From positions 1 to 64,000 of the forward strand of contig SFEV01000001.1 in NCBI GenBank assembly GCA_004557975.1: DNA of 64,000 nucleotides. The letters run 5' to 3'. This document shows, piece after piece, positions 25,833 to 35,193 of the stretch; position 1 is the first letter of the stretch, and each line of letters starts with the position of its first letter. The stretch comes from Lachnospiraceae bacterium. GTDB taxonomy: Bacteria; Bacillota; Clostridia; Lachnospirales; Lachnospiraceae. The translations under genes were made by a program, and so were the position numbers. Below the pieces are notes generated by a model. It did no database searches. It saw nothing but the letters and a program-made list of their open reading frames with translations, and was not told the DNA's origin.

Positions 25833-27689
25833 TCAGATAAATTTCTGTCTGCGCACCCGGGCAACCAGCTCACGGTTGTCCTTCGTGTGGACAAAGGTAT
25901 TCAGAATATTTTCCACTGCTTCGTCCGACTTCATTCCGTTGAGTGCACGGCGCATGATGTAGACTGCCTCCTGTTCCTCACGGTCAAGCAGGAGATCCTC
26001 GCGCCTTGTGCCTGATTTCGGAATATCGATCGCAGGGAATACCCGTTTTTCCGAGAGCTTGCGGTCGAGCACAAGTTCCATATTTCCGGTTCCCTTAAAC
26101 TCCTCATAAACAACGTCATCCATCTTGCTTCCTGTATCGACAAGCGCCGTCGCAAGGATGGTCAGGCTTCCGCCTTCGCGCATTTTGCGGGCAGCACCGA
26201 AAAACCGCTTCGGCATATGCAGCGCCGCCGGGTCGAGACCTCCTGAGAGTGTACGTCCGCTTGGCGGAACAGTCAGATTGTAAGCGCGGGCAAGACGTGT
26301 GATACTGTCCAGCAGAATCGTCACGTTTTCTTTCTGCTCCACGAGACGTTTCGCACGCTCAATCACCATCTCCGATACACGCTTGTGATGCTCCGGAAGC
26401 TCATCAAAGGTCGAGTAGATGACTTCCACATTGTCGCCCTGGATCGCTTCCTTAATGTCTGTTACCTCCTCAGGCCGCTCATCGATCAGAAGAATCAAAA
26501 GACGCATTTTCGGGTCATTCTGCAGGATCGAGCGGGCAACATCTTTCAGAAGCGTCGTCTTGCCTGCCTTCGGCGGCGATACGATCATGCCTCGCTGCCC
26601 CTTTCCGATCGGTGAAAACAGATCCACAATTCTCATGGCAATGGCACGTGATCCGCGCTCCATGCGAAGCCGCTCATTTGGAAAAACGGGCGTCATATCT
26701 TCAAAATTGTAGCGTTTCATGGCTTCTGACGGGATCTTGTCATTGATTGTCTTCAGGTACAGCAGTGCACTGAACTTCTCCTGCTGAGATTTGATTCTCG
26801 TATTTCCGCAGATAATGTCACCTGTCTTCAGGTTGAAGCGTCTGATCTGAGACGGAGAAACATAAACATCATTCTCTCCCGGCAGATAATTGTCGCTGCG
26901 GATAAATCCGTATCCGTCCGGCATGACCTCCAGAATTCCGGAAACTGTAACACCGCTGTCAAGCTGGGAAAGTTCTGCCGGCGGTCTGTCCGTATTCTCA
27001 GGCCGTGTCTCCACATTTTCCTGCCGCGATTCACTGATTTCCGCACGCTCCTGACGTATTTCCGGACGCTCCTGACGTACTTCCGTACGTTCCTGACGCA
27101 TTTCCGGGCGCTCCTGACGTACTTCCGGACGCTCCTGACGCATTTCCATACGCTCCTGACGTACTTCCGGACGCTCCTGACGCATTTCCGGACTTTCCGG
27201 GCGCTGACGTCTCACAGATGTGACATCTCTGCGCAGCTCCTGTCCTGCAGGACGCATTCTTCTCTGCTCTGTCGGATCGGCAGCAATCCTTCCCTGCCCC
27301 TGCTGATATCGTTTCTGTTCCTGTACCGGTCTGTTTTCCCTTGCGGGCCGTGTTTCCTGTACCGCTCGATTCTCCGAAGCCGGCCGTGTTTCCTGTACCG
27401 CTCGATTCTCCGAAGCCGGCCGCATTTCCTGTACCGCTCGATTTTCCGAAGCCGGCCACGTTTCCTGTACCGCTCTGTCCTCCGTGATCACACTGTATTC
27501 CTTTGTCGAATCGTTTTCCTGTATCGTGCTGCCATTCTCCCGGACAGAGCTGTCCTGATTCTTTGCATCCTCCGCAAGCATCGCCTCTATTAAGGCGCTT
27601 TTTTTCATTGCTGATATTCCCTTCATCCCTCTGGCCTTTGCCAGATCCTTCAATACGGACAGGGACAAGGATTCATATTTTTCTCTCAT
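25833..27689 (-). CDS. rho: Transcription termination factor Rho with a repeat-rich N-terminal insertion
   Basis: Rho is an RNA-dependent hexameric ATPase that terminates transcription. The N-terminal Rho_N helices ([16 protein letters not shown]) are followed by a long hydrophilic insertion (about residues 45-240) made of two tandem-repeat tracts. The RNA-binding OB fold ([20 protein letters not shown]) and ATPase domain come next, with Walker [12 protein letters not shown], Walker [15 protein letters not shown]-loop and LSGGLDP R-loop. The core is intact, so the protein is probably active. Insertions of this kind, rich in Gln/Asn/Arg, are linked in other gut bacteria and clostridia to phase separation or prion-like behaviour. 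ATG 27689 follows GAGG. Confidence 0.95.
   Translation of the reverse strand: MREKYESLSLSVLKDLAKARGMKGISAMKKSALIEAMLAEDAKNQDSSVRENGSTIQENDSTKEYSVITEDRAVQETWPASENRAVQEMRPASENRAVQETRPASENRAVQETRPARENRPVQEQKRYQQGQGRIAADPTEQRRMRPAGQELRRDVTSVRRQRPESPEMRQERPEVRQERMEMRQERPEVRQERPEMRQERTEVRQERPEIRQERAEISESRQENVETRPENTDRPPAELSQLDSGVTVSGILEVMPDGYGFIRSDNYLPGENDVYVSPSQIRRFNLKTGDIICGNTRIKSQQEKFSALLYLKTINDKIPSEAMKRYNFEDMTPVFPNERLRMERGSRAIAMRIVDLFSPIGKGQRGMIVSPPKAGKTTLLKDVARSILQNDPKMRLLILLIDERPEEVTDIKEAIQGDNVEVIYSTFDELPEHHKRVSEMVIERAKRLVEQKENVTILLDSITRLARAYNLTVPPSGRTLSGGLDPAALHMPKRFFGAARKMREGGSLTILATALVDTGSKMDDVVYEEFKGTGNMELVLDRKLSEKRVFPAIDIPKSGTRREDLLLDREEQEAVYIMRRALNGMKSDEAVENILNTFVHTKDNRELVARVRRQKFI
27040..27191 (-). 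repeat. rho: 21-bp tandem repeats inside rho
   Basis: About seven imperfect 21-bp units (core GCTCCTGACGTACTTCCGG on the plus strand) encode [14 protein letters not shown]-type heptads in the Rho insertion. The units keep the frame, so copy number could vary without disrupting the ATPase. Confidence 0.9.
27317..27477 (-). repeat. rho: 33-bp tandem repeats inside rho
   Basis: Four to five nearly identical 33-bp units (core CCTGTACCGCTCGATTCTCC on the plus strand) encode [15 protein letters not shown] 11-residue repeats. High identity between copies suggests recent duplication. Confidence 0.9.
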
Positions 27690-27849
27690 ATACACCTCAT
27701 CATTCTACTGTTTCCTGATTCTAAGGGAAAAATGTCTGAAACGACTGAAACGACTATAAAATCATAAGTCCTGTTTGCGTTAACTATAACACAGAAATAT
27801 CCAAAATAAAAGCAAAAAATTTATAAATCAATTTTAACCGAATCAAGTA

Positions 27850-27957
27850 AGTCCCCCACTTCAAACGCGCAGAGCATTAAGTGGTGGGGAGGGAGCTCGC
27901 GAGCGTGAAACGCAGAGAAATCCACACGTATCAGGGGGTCAAAGAATTTTGACCCCC
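27850..27957. other. Hairpin-rich intergenic segment, possible transposon-end scar
   Basis: The 268-bp gap between rho and the TIGR04086-like gene contains three symmetric elements: CCCCCACTT..AAGTGGtGGGG (about 27853-27892), the palindrome GCTCGCGAGC, and a perfect 10-bp stem GGGGGTCAAA-gaat-TTTGACCCCC (27934-27957). Imperfect subterminal hairpins of this kind occur at ends of IS200/IS605 elements and their non-autonomous relatives, but no transposase is present. The last hairpin follows the downstream gene's stop and could be its terminator, though it has no U-tract. Confidence 0.35.
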
Positions 27958-27963
27958 AAATCA

Positions 27964-28338
27964 TCATGATACCATTCCGCCAGACATTCCGCCTGCGGCG
28001 CAGAGCAGAAAAGCCACAACGCCTGCGGTAAGATCCGAACGCAGTGCTTTTTCTCCCATGACAGATACGGCAAGCAGGATCAGAAAATACAGGATGCCGC
28101 ACAGCAGCCCCCACAAAAATTTCATTCTCTCCGCTTTTCTTCCGCTGATCCAGCCGCCGGCAAAACACGACAGGACATATACCGCCAGGATAGCCAGCTC
28201 TGTTTCTGATGTGTCCCACTGCAGCTTCAGAAGCAGAAATGCCAGAATCAGCAGCAGCAATACCGTCAAGAGAAATGCGGCAGCCAGCCCTTTGCCTAAT
28301 CCGCGAAATGATTTCCCCTTTCCCATCAGCCGCTCCAC
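27964..28338 (-). CDS. TIGR04086-like four-helix membrane protein
   Basis: The 124-residue protein has four hydrophobic segments (GLAAAFLLTVLLLLILAFLL, LAILAVYVLSCFAGGWISG, FLWGLLCGILYFLILLAVSV, AGVVAFLLCAAGGMSGGMVS) and the CFAGGWISGRKAERM and GGMSGGM motifs of the TIGR04086 family, common in Clostridia. Function is unknown. GTG 28338 and ATG 28326 both have a suitable purine-rich site; the longer is listed. It is downstream of gatB by 128 bp. Confidence 0.8.
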   Translation of the reverse strand: MERLMGKGKSFRGLGKGLAAAFLLTVLLLLILAFLLLKLQWDTSETELAILAVYVLSCFAGGWISGRKAERMKFLWGLLCGILYFLILLAVSVMGEKALRSDLTAGVVAFLLCAAGGMSGGMVS

Positions 28339-28466
28339 AGCCTCTCCCCTTTCTTTTTTGCAATATTATCTCCCGGGGAAGAATCTCCCTTACCTGATAT
28401 ATATGCATGACGCTTTGCTCTCAGCACTGAAAGATGGAGAATCTGAAATACAGCTGTGTTTTTTCA

Positions 28467-29900
28467 TTATCCGAGCAGTTCCTTCAGCAGCTTGTTTACT
28501 GCTCCCGGATTAGCTTTACCTTTCATTGCCTTCATGGTCTGTCCCACAAGGAATCCCAGCGCTTTTTCTTTTCCGCCCCTGTAATCAGCCACCGACTGCG
28601 GATTCTCGTCAATCACACGCTCCACTGTGCTGCGGAGTGCTCCTTCATCATTGACCGTCTTCAGACCATGCTCTTCCACGTAACGCTCCGGATCGATATC
28701 GTCGTAGAATATTTTTTCAAATACTTCTTTTGCGACAGTCTGATTGATGGTACCTGCTTCCGTCAGTTCAATCAGCTTCGCCAGATGCTCCGGTGAGAAG
28801 GAAAGCTCCTCAGGCTCCTGTCCCTCTTCTTTCAGCAGACGGAGCGTTTCGCCCATCAGCCAGTTGGATACCTTTTTCGGTTTCCCGCAGATTGCTGTCG
28901 TCTCCTCGAAGAGATCTGCCAGCTGCTTCGAGCTGGTCAGAATACCTGCATCGTAGTCCGGAATATCGAATTCTTCTTTATAGCGAATCAGTTTTTCTGT
29001 CCGAAGCTCCGGCTGGCGATCCTTTACCTCCTGCAGCCATTCATCACTGATCCATACAGGCACAAGATCCGGATCCGGGAAATAGCGGTAGTCATGGGCA
29101 TCTTCCTTGGAACGCATCGGATAGGAATATTCCTTGTTGTCGTCCCAGCGGCGTGTCTCCTGGATCACCGGTTTTCCCTCCTCCAGCAGCTCAATCTGTC
29201 TCGCCCGTTCACCTTCTATGGCACGTGCGATTGCCTTGAAGGAGTTCAGGTTCTTCATCTCCGTCCTTGTGCCGAATTTCTCTGTGCCGACCTCACGAAC
29301 AGAGAGGTTGACATCGGCACGCATGGAACCTTCCTGAAGCTTGCAGTCGGAAGCGCCGAGATACTGAATAATCAGACGCAGCTTGTCGAGATACGCGATG
29401 ACCTCCTCTACACTGCGCATATCCGGCTCTGAAACAATCTCTATCAGAGGAACTCCGCTTCGGTTGTAATCGACAAGAGAACAGTCTTCCCACTCATCGT
29501 GGATCAGTTTTCCTGCATCCTCCTCCATATGGATCTCGTGGATACCGACCGTCTTTTTGCCCGCTGCCGTCTCAATCTCAATTCCTCCGTCGTGGCAGAT
29601 CGGCAGATAGAGCTGTGAAATCTGATAGTTCTGTGGATTATCAGGATAAAAATAATTTTTCCGGTCAAATTTGCAGTACTGATTGATCTGGCAGTTTGTC
29701 GCCAGTCCTACTGCCATGGCGTATTCCACCACCTGTCTGTTCAGCACAGGAAGGGAACCCGGCATTCCGGTGCAGACCGGACACGTATGTGTATTGGGAG
29801 CTCCTCCGAACGCGGTGGAGCAGCCGCAGAATATTTTCGTCTTTGTCGCAAGCTCTACATGAACTTCAAGTCCGATGACTGTCTCATACTGTTTTGCCAT
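28467..29900 (-). CDS. gatB: Asp-tRNA(Asn)/Glu-tRNA(Gln) amidotransferase subunit B
   Basis: GatB binds the misacylated tRNA and activates its side chain for amidation. The start ETVIGLEVHVELATKTKIFCGC carries the conserved metal/phosphorylation site; CPVCTGMPGSLPVLN and the SMRADVNLSVR segments are standard. The C-terminal YqeY-like tail domain ends GAVNKLLKELL. ATG 29900 overlaps the region just after the gatA stop, so translation is coupled. Confidence 0.96.
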   Translation of the reverse strand: MAKQYETVIGLEVHVELATKTKIFCGCSTAFGGAPNTHTCPVCTGMPGSLPVLNRQVVEYAMAVGLATNCQINQYCKFDRKNYFYPDNPQNYQISQLYLPICHDGGIEIETAAGKKTVGIHEIHMEEDAGKLIHDEWEDCSLVDYNRSGVPLIEIVSEPDMRSVEEVIAYLDKLRLIIQYLGASDCKLQEGSMRADVNLSVREVGTEKFGTRTEMKNLNSFKAIARAIEGERARQIELLEEGKPVIQETRRWDDNKEYSYPMRSKEDAHDYRYFPDPDLVPVWISDEWLQEVKDRQPELRTEKLIRYKEEFDIPDYDAGILTSSKQLADLFEETTAICGKPKKVSNWLMGETLRLLKEEGQEPEELSFSPEHLAKLIELTEAGTINQTVAKEVFEKIFYDDIDPERYVEEHGLKTVNDEGALRSTVERVIDENPQSVADYRGGKEKALGFLVGQTMKAMKGKANPGAVNKLLKELLG

Positions 29901-29901
29901 C

Positions 29902-31431
29902 TTACTCCACCCCCTTCTGTGTGGTTGCACCCGGCTGCTCTTTCGCCGGACAGTTCTCCGGATCCTGCTTCATCCTGCAGTCCGGTGCCTGCCACGGTCC
30001 TCTGGCCTGCTCGTACGCGTATGCAGCACGAATAATTTTTTTCTCCTGGAAGCAGTCTCCGATGATCTGTACACCGATCGGGAGTCCTGCCAGATCTCTG
30101 CAGCACGGCACCGTAATTCCCGGCAGTCCTGCCAGATTGACAGAAATCGTATAGATATCACCGAGATACATCTTCAGCGGATCACTGAGGCTCTCTTCCA
30201 GTCCCGGTGCCGTCGTCGGTGATGCCGGGGCCAGAATTACATCGTACTTCGCGAAAGCGCGGTCGAAAGACTGTTTGATCAGAGCTTTTGTCCTCAGTGC
30301 TTTCAGGTAATACGCATCATAGTAGCCTGAACTCAGGACGAAGGAACCCAGCATAATTCTTCTCTTTACCTCTTCTCCAAATCCCTCGGAACGGCTCTTT
30401 TTGTACATATTGTGAAGTCCCTCGTATTCCTCTGCTCGGTATCCGTATTTTACGCCGTCGAAGCGGGCCAGATTGGAGCTTGCCTCAGCGGATGCAATAA
30501 CGTAATACGCAGGGATAGCATACTCTACAAGACTTAAGTCAAACAGCTCCACCTCGGCTCCTTTACTGCGGAGCACATCTGCCACTTTCAGCACACCCTG
30601 CTTTACTTCTTCATCCAGACCTTCCCCAAAGTAATCCTTCGGTATTCCAATCCGCAGACCTTTCACGTCATCCACAAGAGCAGACGTAAAATCAAGATCC
30701 GTCCGCAGAATCGAGGTGCTGTCCTTTGCATCATGGGATGCAATCATCTCAAGCACTGCCGCGCAGTCAGAAACATCCTTTGCGATCGGTCCGATCTGAT
30801 CGAGAGAAGACCCGTAAGCAATCAGTCCGTAGCGTGATACTGTTCCGTATGTCGGCTTCAATCCGGTGACGCCGCAGAACGAAGAAGGCTGTCGGATGGA
30901 ACCACCCGTATCGGAACCAAGGGCGTATATCGTCTCACAGGCTGCAACGGCCGCACAGGAGCCGCCTGATGAGCCTCCCGGAACGTGATCTGTATTCCAG
31001 GGATTTTTTGTTGCTCCGAATGCAGAGGTCTCTGTGGTGCTTCCCATGGCGAATTCATCCATATTCGTTTTTCCGAGAATGACAGCGCCGTTCTTCTTCA
31101 TATTCAGAACAGCTTCTGCCGAGTACGTCGGAACAAAGTTCCAGAGAATTTTTGAACTGCACGTTGTCTTCAGACCTTCCGTGCAGATATTGTCCTTTAC
31201 GGCGGCCGGAACGCCTGCCAGAGGACCTGTCATGCTGCCGTCATCTATTTTTTTCTGGATTTCCCGGGCACTCTCCAGCGCTGCCTCCTCATCCACAGTG
31301 ACAAAACTGTTAATTTCCGGCTCCATCACCCGGATGCGTTCCAGACAGTCCTTTGTCGCTTCCAGAACGGAAATCTCTCTTTTCTTTATGCTTCTGCCCA
31401 TCTCGAGAGCAGTCATTTCACTAATCTGCAT
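29902..31431 (-). CDS. gatA: Asp-tRNA(Asn)/Glu-tRNA(Gln) amidotransferase subunit A
   Basis: GatA is the amidase that releases ammonia from glutamine. The Ser-cisSer-Lys triad is visible in GVPAAVKDNICTEG (Lys), GSDTGGSIRQPSSF (cis-Ser) and GGSSGGSCAAV (Ser region). ATG 31431 is used because GGAAAGGAAAC precedes it; the frame is open to 31476. A C-terminal tail of about 30 residues beyond the family core (RMKQDPENCPAKEQPGATTQ) is unusual but low in complexity. Confidence 0.96.
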   Translation of the reverse strand: MQISEMTALEMGRSIKKREISVLEATKDCLERIRVMEPEINSFVTVDEEAALESAREIQKKIDDGSMTGPLAGVPAAVKDNICTEGLKTTCSSKILWNFVPTYSAEAVLNMKKNGAVILGKTNMDEFAMGSTTETSAFGATKNPWNTDHVPGGSSGGSCAAVAACETIYALGSDTGGSIRQPSSFCGVTGLKPTYGTVSRYGLIAYGSSLDQIGPIAKDVSDCAAVLEMIASHDAKDSTSILRTDLDFTSALVDDVKGLRIGIPKDYFGEGLDEEVKQGVLKVADVLRSKGAEVELFDLSLVEYAIPAYYVIASAEASSNLARFDGVKYGYRAEEYEGLHNMYKKSRSEGFGEEVKRRIMLGSFVLSSGYYDAYYLKALRTKALIKQSFDRAFAKYDVILAPASPTTAPGLEESLSDPLKMYLGDIYTISVNLAGLPGITVPCCRDLAGLPIGVQIIGDCFQEKKIIRAAYAYEQARGPWQAPDCRMKQDPENCPAKEQPGATTQKGVE

Positions 31432-31500
31432 GTCGCGTTTCCTTTCCGGACGGTATCTCCCGCCCTGTTCTGTCATCTTCGAAGTCTTAAAAGTCCCTCC

Positions 31501-31794
31501 CTACTCCACGGTTTTCGGAACCTTAAAGGAGCCATCCTTCTGCGCCGGTGCATTGGCAAGAATGGCCAGACGCGTATCTGTATTTGTCACAACATCCTCC
31601 CGGAACACATTGTTGACAGGAAACACGTGGGAAAGCGGCTCCACACCGGACGTATCCAGCTCATTGAGCTTGTCAATGTAATCCAGCATTCTGCCGATGT
31701 CCTTTTTTGCCTGCTCCTTTTCCTCTTCGGAAAGCTCCAGCTTTGCCAGAATTCCGACATATTCAATTGTCTCATCACTGATTATATTTGCCAT
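31501..31794 (-). CDS. gatC: Asp-tRNA(Asn)/Glu-tRNA(Gln) amidotransferase subunit C
   Basis: The 97-residue protein is the small belt subunit that holds GatA and GatB together: [23 protein letters not shown]-type [21 protein letters not shown] and the C-terminal [30 protein letters not shown]. It starts the gatCAB cluster with GAGGAGAATATT before the ATG. Confidence 0.95.
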   Translation of the reverse strand: MANIISDETIEYVGILAKLELSEEEKEQAKKDIGRMLDYIDKLNELDTSGVEPLSHVFPVNNVFREDVVTNTDTRLAILANAPAQKDGSFKVPKTVE

Positions 31795-31899
31795 AATATT
31801 CTCCTCTCACACTGCATCTGCATACCTTCCGCTCCAATGCTTAGCTTCTTCTCTTCTTCATATTCTGCGCATTGAAACGGAAATTACAGGATCCTTCGC

Positions 31900-33117
31900 T
31901 TAATAGCTGGGCACCAGCAGCACCTCTCCCGAAGCGCCGTAGAAGTCGGCTTCGACTGTCGTGCCCCGGGAAAACGGAAACCTCTGAAATAATCCGCCGT
32001 TTTCATCCAGATAAATATAATACGGTGTGTCTGTCTCTTCTATATTGATATTCACGCACACAGCCGTGTCCTCTCCATCCAGTACCAGGTCATACACACC
32101 CTGTTCAAAATCTGTACCGGCTGTCATACTGTCCTGCAGCTTAACGGTGCGGGAAAGCTGCTGGGGCTCATGCTCTTTCAGAGAATCTGCCCCGTCTCCG
32201 ATTCCCGCAAGCAGGAATTCATACTGACACTCTTCAAGCCAGAGTACCATCCCCTCATCCAGCGTCAGCAGTTCGGTATATTCAGAATGCGGACACGCCG
32301 TTTCCATATATTCCTCATAATTTTTCTGCTCCTGGGCAGAATAAAGTGCCTCAAAATAAGTGATTTCTGCCTCCTGATCACACAGTGTCACCCATCCCGT
32401 TCCTTTGGGGCAGGATATCTGGTACGTACCGGCAGGAATGTCGTATCCCACCGTATAGACACCGGGCGTCAGCATGGCCGTATAGTATCCATCTGCCTGG
32501 GTATCCCATGCATGCTGTAATTCTTCAATTTCCGGTTCTTCGTCTGCATCATCCGTTTCAGGATCCCGAACTTCTGCCGCCTCATCATACGAGACTGCTT
32601 CCTGTCTTTCTGATATTTCATCCATAATTTCGTTGACTGCTTCGGGCAGGTAAGTAAACAGAAAATTCAGCACATAGATCAGGAGAATCGCTTTTACCAC
32701 TGTTCCAAGACTGCTTCTCTTCTTTTTAACGGTTCCGGTCTGCTTTCTCTGGCGCGCCGTCGCTTTCCCCGAGCTGTAGTTTTCGGTTTCTTTGCGCGCC
32801 GCTCCTGCGCCCTGGCTGCTGTCCGGTCTTTTCCCGCGCGCCGCTCCTGCGCCCTGGCTTTCATTGCGGCTGTTATTGCCGACAGCCTTTTTGCTGTCCG
32901 TCTGTCCGGATTTTCCGGAATTCTTCCTTTCTCCGGAATTGCGTTCTTCGCGGTCTCGGTTCAGGTGATCCTCACATTTTCCGCGGTGGAACGCAGAAGT
33001 CTTGTCGTTATGCGTATTCAGGTGATATTTTTTATCGTTTCTGGAGTTATCCAGCCCACATTCCGCACATCTTCCGTCCGGTCTGAGCTTCCCTCCACAC
33101 AGAGTACATCGTTCCAT
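31900..33117 (-). CDS. Zinc-ribbon, single-pass membrane protein of unknown function
   Basis: The 405-residue protein starts with a four-Cys zinc ribbon (Cys4, 7, 17, 20 in MERCTLCGGKLRPDGRCAEC). A long basic hydrophilic linker contains a duplicated SQGAGAAR block, then one transmembrane helix lies at about residues 137-157 (VVKAILLIYVLNFLFTYLP). An acidic stretch follows, then an extracytoplasmic beta-rich domain (LTPGVYTVGYDIPAGTYQISC, a pattern seen in exported beta-sandwich proteins). No function is known to me. It is inserted between aspS and gatC on the same strand, which may be chance or a recent insertion. Confidence 0.8.
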   Translation of the reverse strand: MERCTLCGGKLRPDGRCAECGLDNSRNDKKYHLNTHNDKTSAFHRGKCEDHLNRDREERNSGERKNSGKSGQTDSKKAVGNNSRNESQGAGAARGKRPDSSQGAGAARKETENYSSGKATARQRKQTGTVKKKRSSLGTVVKAILLIYVLNFLFTYLPEAVNEIMDEISERQEAVSYDEAAEVRDPETDDADEEPEIEELQHAWDTQADGYYTAMLTPGVYTVGYDIPAGTYQISCPKGTGWVTLCDQEAEITYFEALYSAQEQKNYEEYMETACPHSEYTELLTLDEGMVLWLEECQYEFLLAGIGDGADSLKEHEPQQLSRTVKLQDSMTAGTDFEQGVYDLVLDGEDTAVCVNINIEETDTPYYIYLDENGGLFQRFPFSRGTTVEADFYGASGEVLLVPSY

Positions 33118-33295
33118 ATTTACCTCCCTTATCTGTACCTCCCGCGCTTCCTGCCGCCTGCGTTTTATCCGGTCCGCCTGACAGGGCAGCTCCCGTCACA
33201 GTATACGGGACAATGACACAGATCAGGTCGTGTATCTCTGTATACCGGTGTTTCTCCGGATACATCACCTGTTCTCCTGATTCATTCGATCCCTG

Positions 33296-34627
33296 TTACG
33301 GCTCAAGTCTGGAAAGATCACGCGGGAATAATGTCGTTTCTCTTACATTATCCTCCCTCACCAGCTTCATTGTCAAGCGCTCAAGGCCGATTCCGAGACC
33401 TCCGTGAGGCGGCATTCCGTATTTGAACGTATCCAGATACTGATCCATGCCCTCCTCGGACATTCCGCGCGCCGCAATTTTTCTGCGCAGCTCCTGATAA
33501 TCATGAATACGCTGTCCGCCTGTGGTGATTTCCAGGCCGTGGAACAGAAGATCGAAGCTCAGCGTAAACTTCGGATCTGCCGGATCATCCATGGCGTAAA
33601 ACGGACGCTTCTTTGACGGATAATGGGTTACGAACACGAAATCTGCATTGTACTCTTCCTTGAAATACTGTCCGATCAGCGTCTCCTCCTCAGGCTCCAG
33701 ATCGTACGGGTTTTTGATTTTACGGTTATATTTTTCTGATACAAGCTGTTTTGCCGTGTCAAAGCGTACCATCGGAATCCGCTCAGTATCCGGCAGTGTG
33801 ACGCCGAGAATCTTCAGCTCGTCTGCATACTCTTTCTCCAGCAATCTCATGGTGTACTGGAGAAAGCCTGTCTCCATCTCCATAATATCGTGAAAGCTGT
33901 CAATATAGCCCATCTCAAAATCAAGACTTGTGTATTCATTCAGATGGCGCTTTGTGTTGTGCTTTTCGGCACGGAACACCGGTGCCGTCTCAAACACGCG
34001 GTCAAACACACCCACCATCATCTGTTTGTAAAACTGCGGGCTCTGTGCCAGAACAGCCGGATGATGGAAGTACTCCAGCCTGAAAATATTGGAACCTCCC
34101 TCTGCACCCTTCGCACCGATTTTCGGTGTGTGAATCTCTGTAAACTGCTGGCTGTACAGGAAATCGCGGAATCCCCGCACAATCCCTTCCTGAATACGGA
34201 ATTTTGCCCGCTCTCTGATATTTCTCAGCGAAATGCTGCGGCTGTCCAGCTTGGCCTCCAGGGAAGTGCTCATTTTCCACTTACCTACCGGCAACGGAAG
34301 CGGCGCATACGGAGTCGTCAGGATCTCTCCTCCTGTCACGCGAAGCTCAATCCCGTGAGGAGCACGCTCATCTTTCTCTACGGTTCCCGTCAGTTCCACC
34401 GTCTGTGCCTCCCGGATTTCTTTCGCTGAAAGTACAGAAGTTCCCTCCTCAAACACGCACTGCAGCAGCCCTTCACGCTTGCGCAGCACCACAAAGGAGA
34501 CCTCTCCCATATCGCGTACTGAGTGAACGGCTCCGTTTACCCTCACCGTTTTTCCGATACATTCCTCTGCCATCAGATCATGCAGTTCCATCGTTTCTTT
34601 TGCTGTTGTTCCTGATAAAAATTCCAT
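33296..34627 (-). CDS. aspS: Aspartyl-tRNA synthetase, archaeal-type, probably non-discriminating
   Basis: This 443-residue class II synthetase lacks the large bacterial insertion and matches the compact archaeal type (AspS2) that charges both tRNA(Asp) and tRNA(Asn). Class II motif 2 is FRAEKHNTKRHLNEYTSLDFEMGY and motif 3 is GGLGIGLERLTMKLV. Together with GatCAB it would make Asn-tRNA by transamidation. ATG 34627 follows GGAAGGAGATTAGT. A T-box leader precedes it. Confidence 0.9.
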   Translation of the reverse strand: MEFLSGTTAKETMELHDLMAEECIGKTVRVNGAVHSVRDMGEVSFVVLRKREGLLQCVFEEGTSVLSAKEIREAQTVELTGTVEKDERAPHGIELRVTGGEILTTPYAPLPLPVGKWKMSTSLEAKLDSRSISLRNIRERAKFRIQEGIVRGFRDFLYSQQFTEIHTPKIGAKGAEGGSNIFRLEYFHHPAVLAQSPQFYKQMMVGVFDRVFETAPVFRAEKHNTKRHLNEYTSLDFEMGYIDSFHDIMEMETGFLQYTMRLLEKEYADELKILGVTLPDTERIPMVRFDTAKQLVSEKYNRKIKNPYDLEPEEETLIGQYFKEEYNADFVFVTHYPSKKRPFYAMDDPADPKFTLSFDLLFHGLEITTGGQRIHDYQELRRKIAARGMSEEGMDQYLDTFKYGMPPHGGLGIGLERLTMKLVREDNVRETTLFPRDLSRLEP

Positions 34628-34865
34628 ACTAATCTCCTTCCGGTTCCGGAACCTTCTGTGACAATTTCTCACCTCTTCTTTCTCTGTCATTCCTGCCATG
34701 CGTATTTCCCGTCACGCATCTGATTCACAGCCGGACAGCTGCATCTGCGTCCCGATCCGGAAAAAAGGTATAAAAAAATACACATACGCGCTCAACCATA
34801 CATGTATGATTGTCACGGGTGCATGCAGTTTGGAAACGTATTTTATATTGAGATTGAAAAAAGGC

Positions 34866-35140
34866 ACAAAAAGTCCCGGAACATCAATATATGATATTCC
34901 GGGACGGATAATCTTTACCCGCGGTACCACCCGCATTGCAGACCTCTTTGTCTGCCTCTCTTTCTGCACGTAACGTGTGCCTGCCGTACTGCCCTACTGA
35001 ACCGGATCACAAGTGTCCGCCGTTCGAACAGTCAGCTCCGGAGTGTTCCCGCTGTCTCCTTCCCCTAATCAGCACTCTCAGTCGGTGATGCCGAATTCCT
35101 GTCAGGTTTCAGAAACCGAGTCTCCTTCACAGCCTTTTAT
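34866..35140 (-). promoter_or_regulatory. T-box riboswitch controlling aspS and gatCAB (probably Asn-specific)
   Basis: The minus strand carries the T-box sequence GGGTGGTACCGCG (about 34918-34932) in the antiterminator bulge and a terminator stem GTCCCGGAA..TTCCGGGAC followed by TTTTT (34866-34905). Upstream, stem I (from about 35140) is closed by GGAG/CTCC, and the specifier loop reads GGGAACA, which gives AAC (Asn) at 35047-35045. The T-box and terminator are certain; the specifier is an inference. An Asn T-box ahead of aspS-gatCAB is known in clostridia. Confidence 0.88.
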
Positions 35141-35147
35141 TGGAGCT

Positions 35148-35176
35148 ATCCTAGCACATTTTTTTTCAGACTGCAA
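35148..35176 (-). promoter_or_regulatory. Promoter of the aspS T-box leader
   Basis: TTGCAG (35176-35171) and TAGGAT (35153-35148) on the minus strand are 17 bp apart, placing the start just upstream of stem I. Confidence 0.6.
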
Positions 35177-35193
35177 GGGATTTTTTTATTTTT

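Noticed and set aside
27040..27477. Regular repeats resembling a CRISPR array
   Set aside because: The units are tandem without spacers, vary by base substitution, and translate in frame within Rho.
27821..28408. Minus-strand 195-residue frame over the TIGR04086-like gene
   Set aside because: It overlaps a real membrane-protein gene in another frame and shows no domain or ribosome-binding site.
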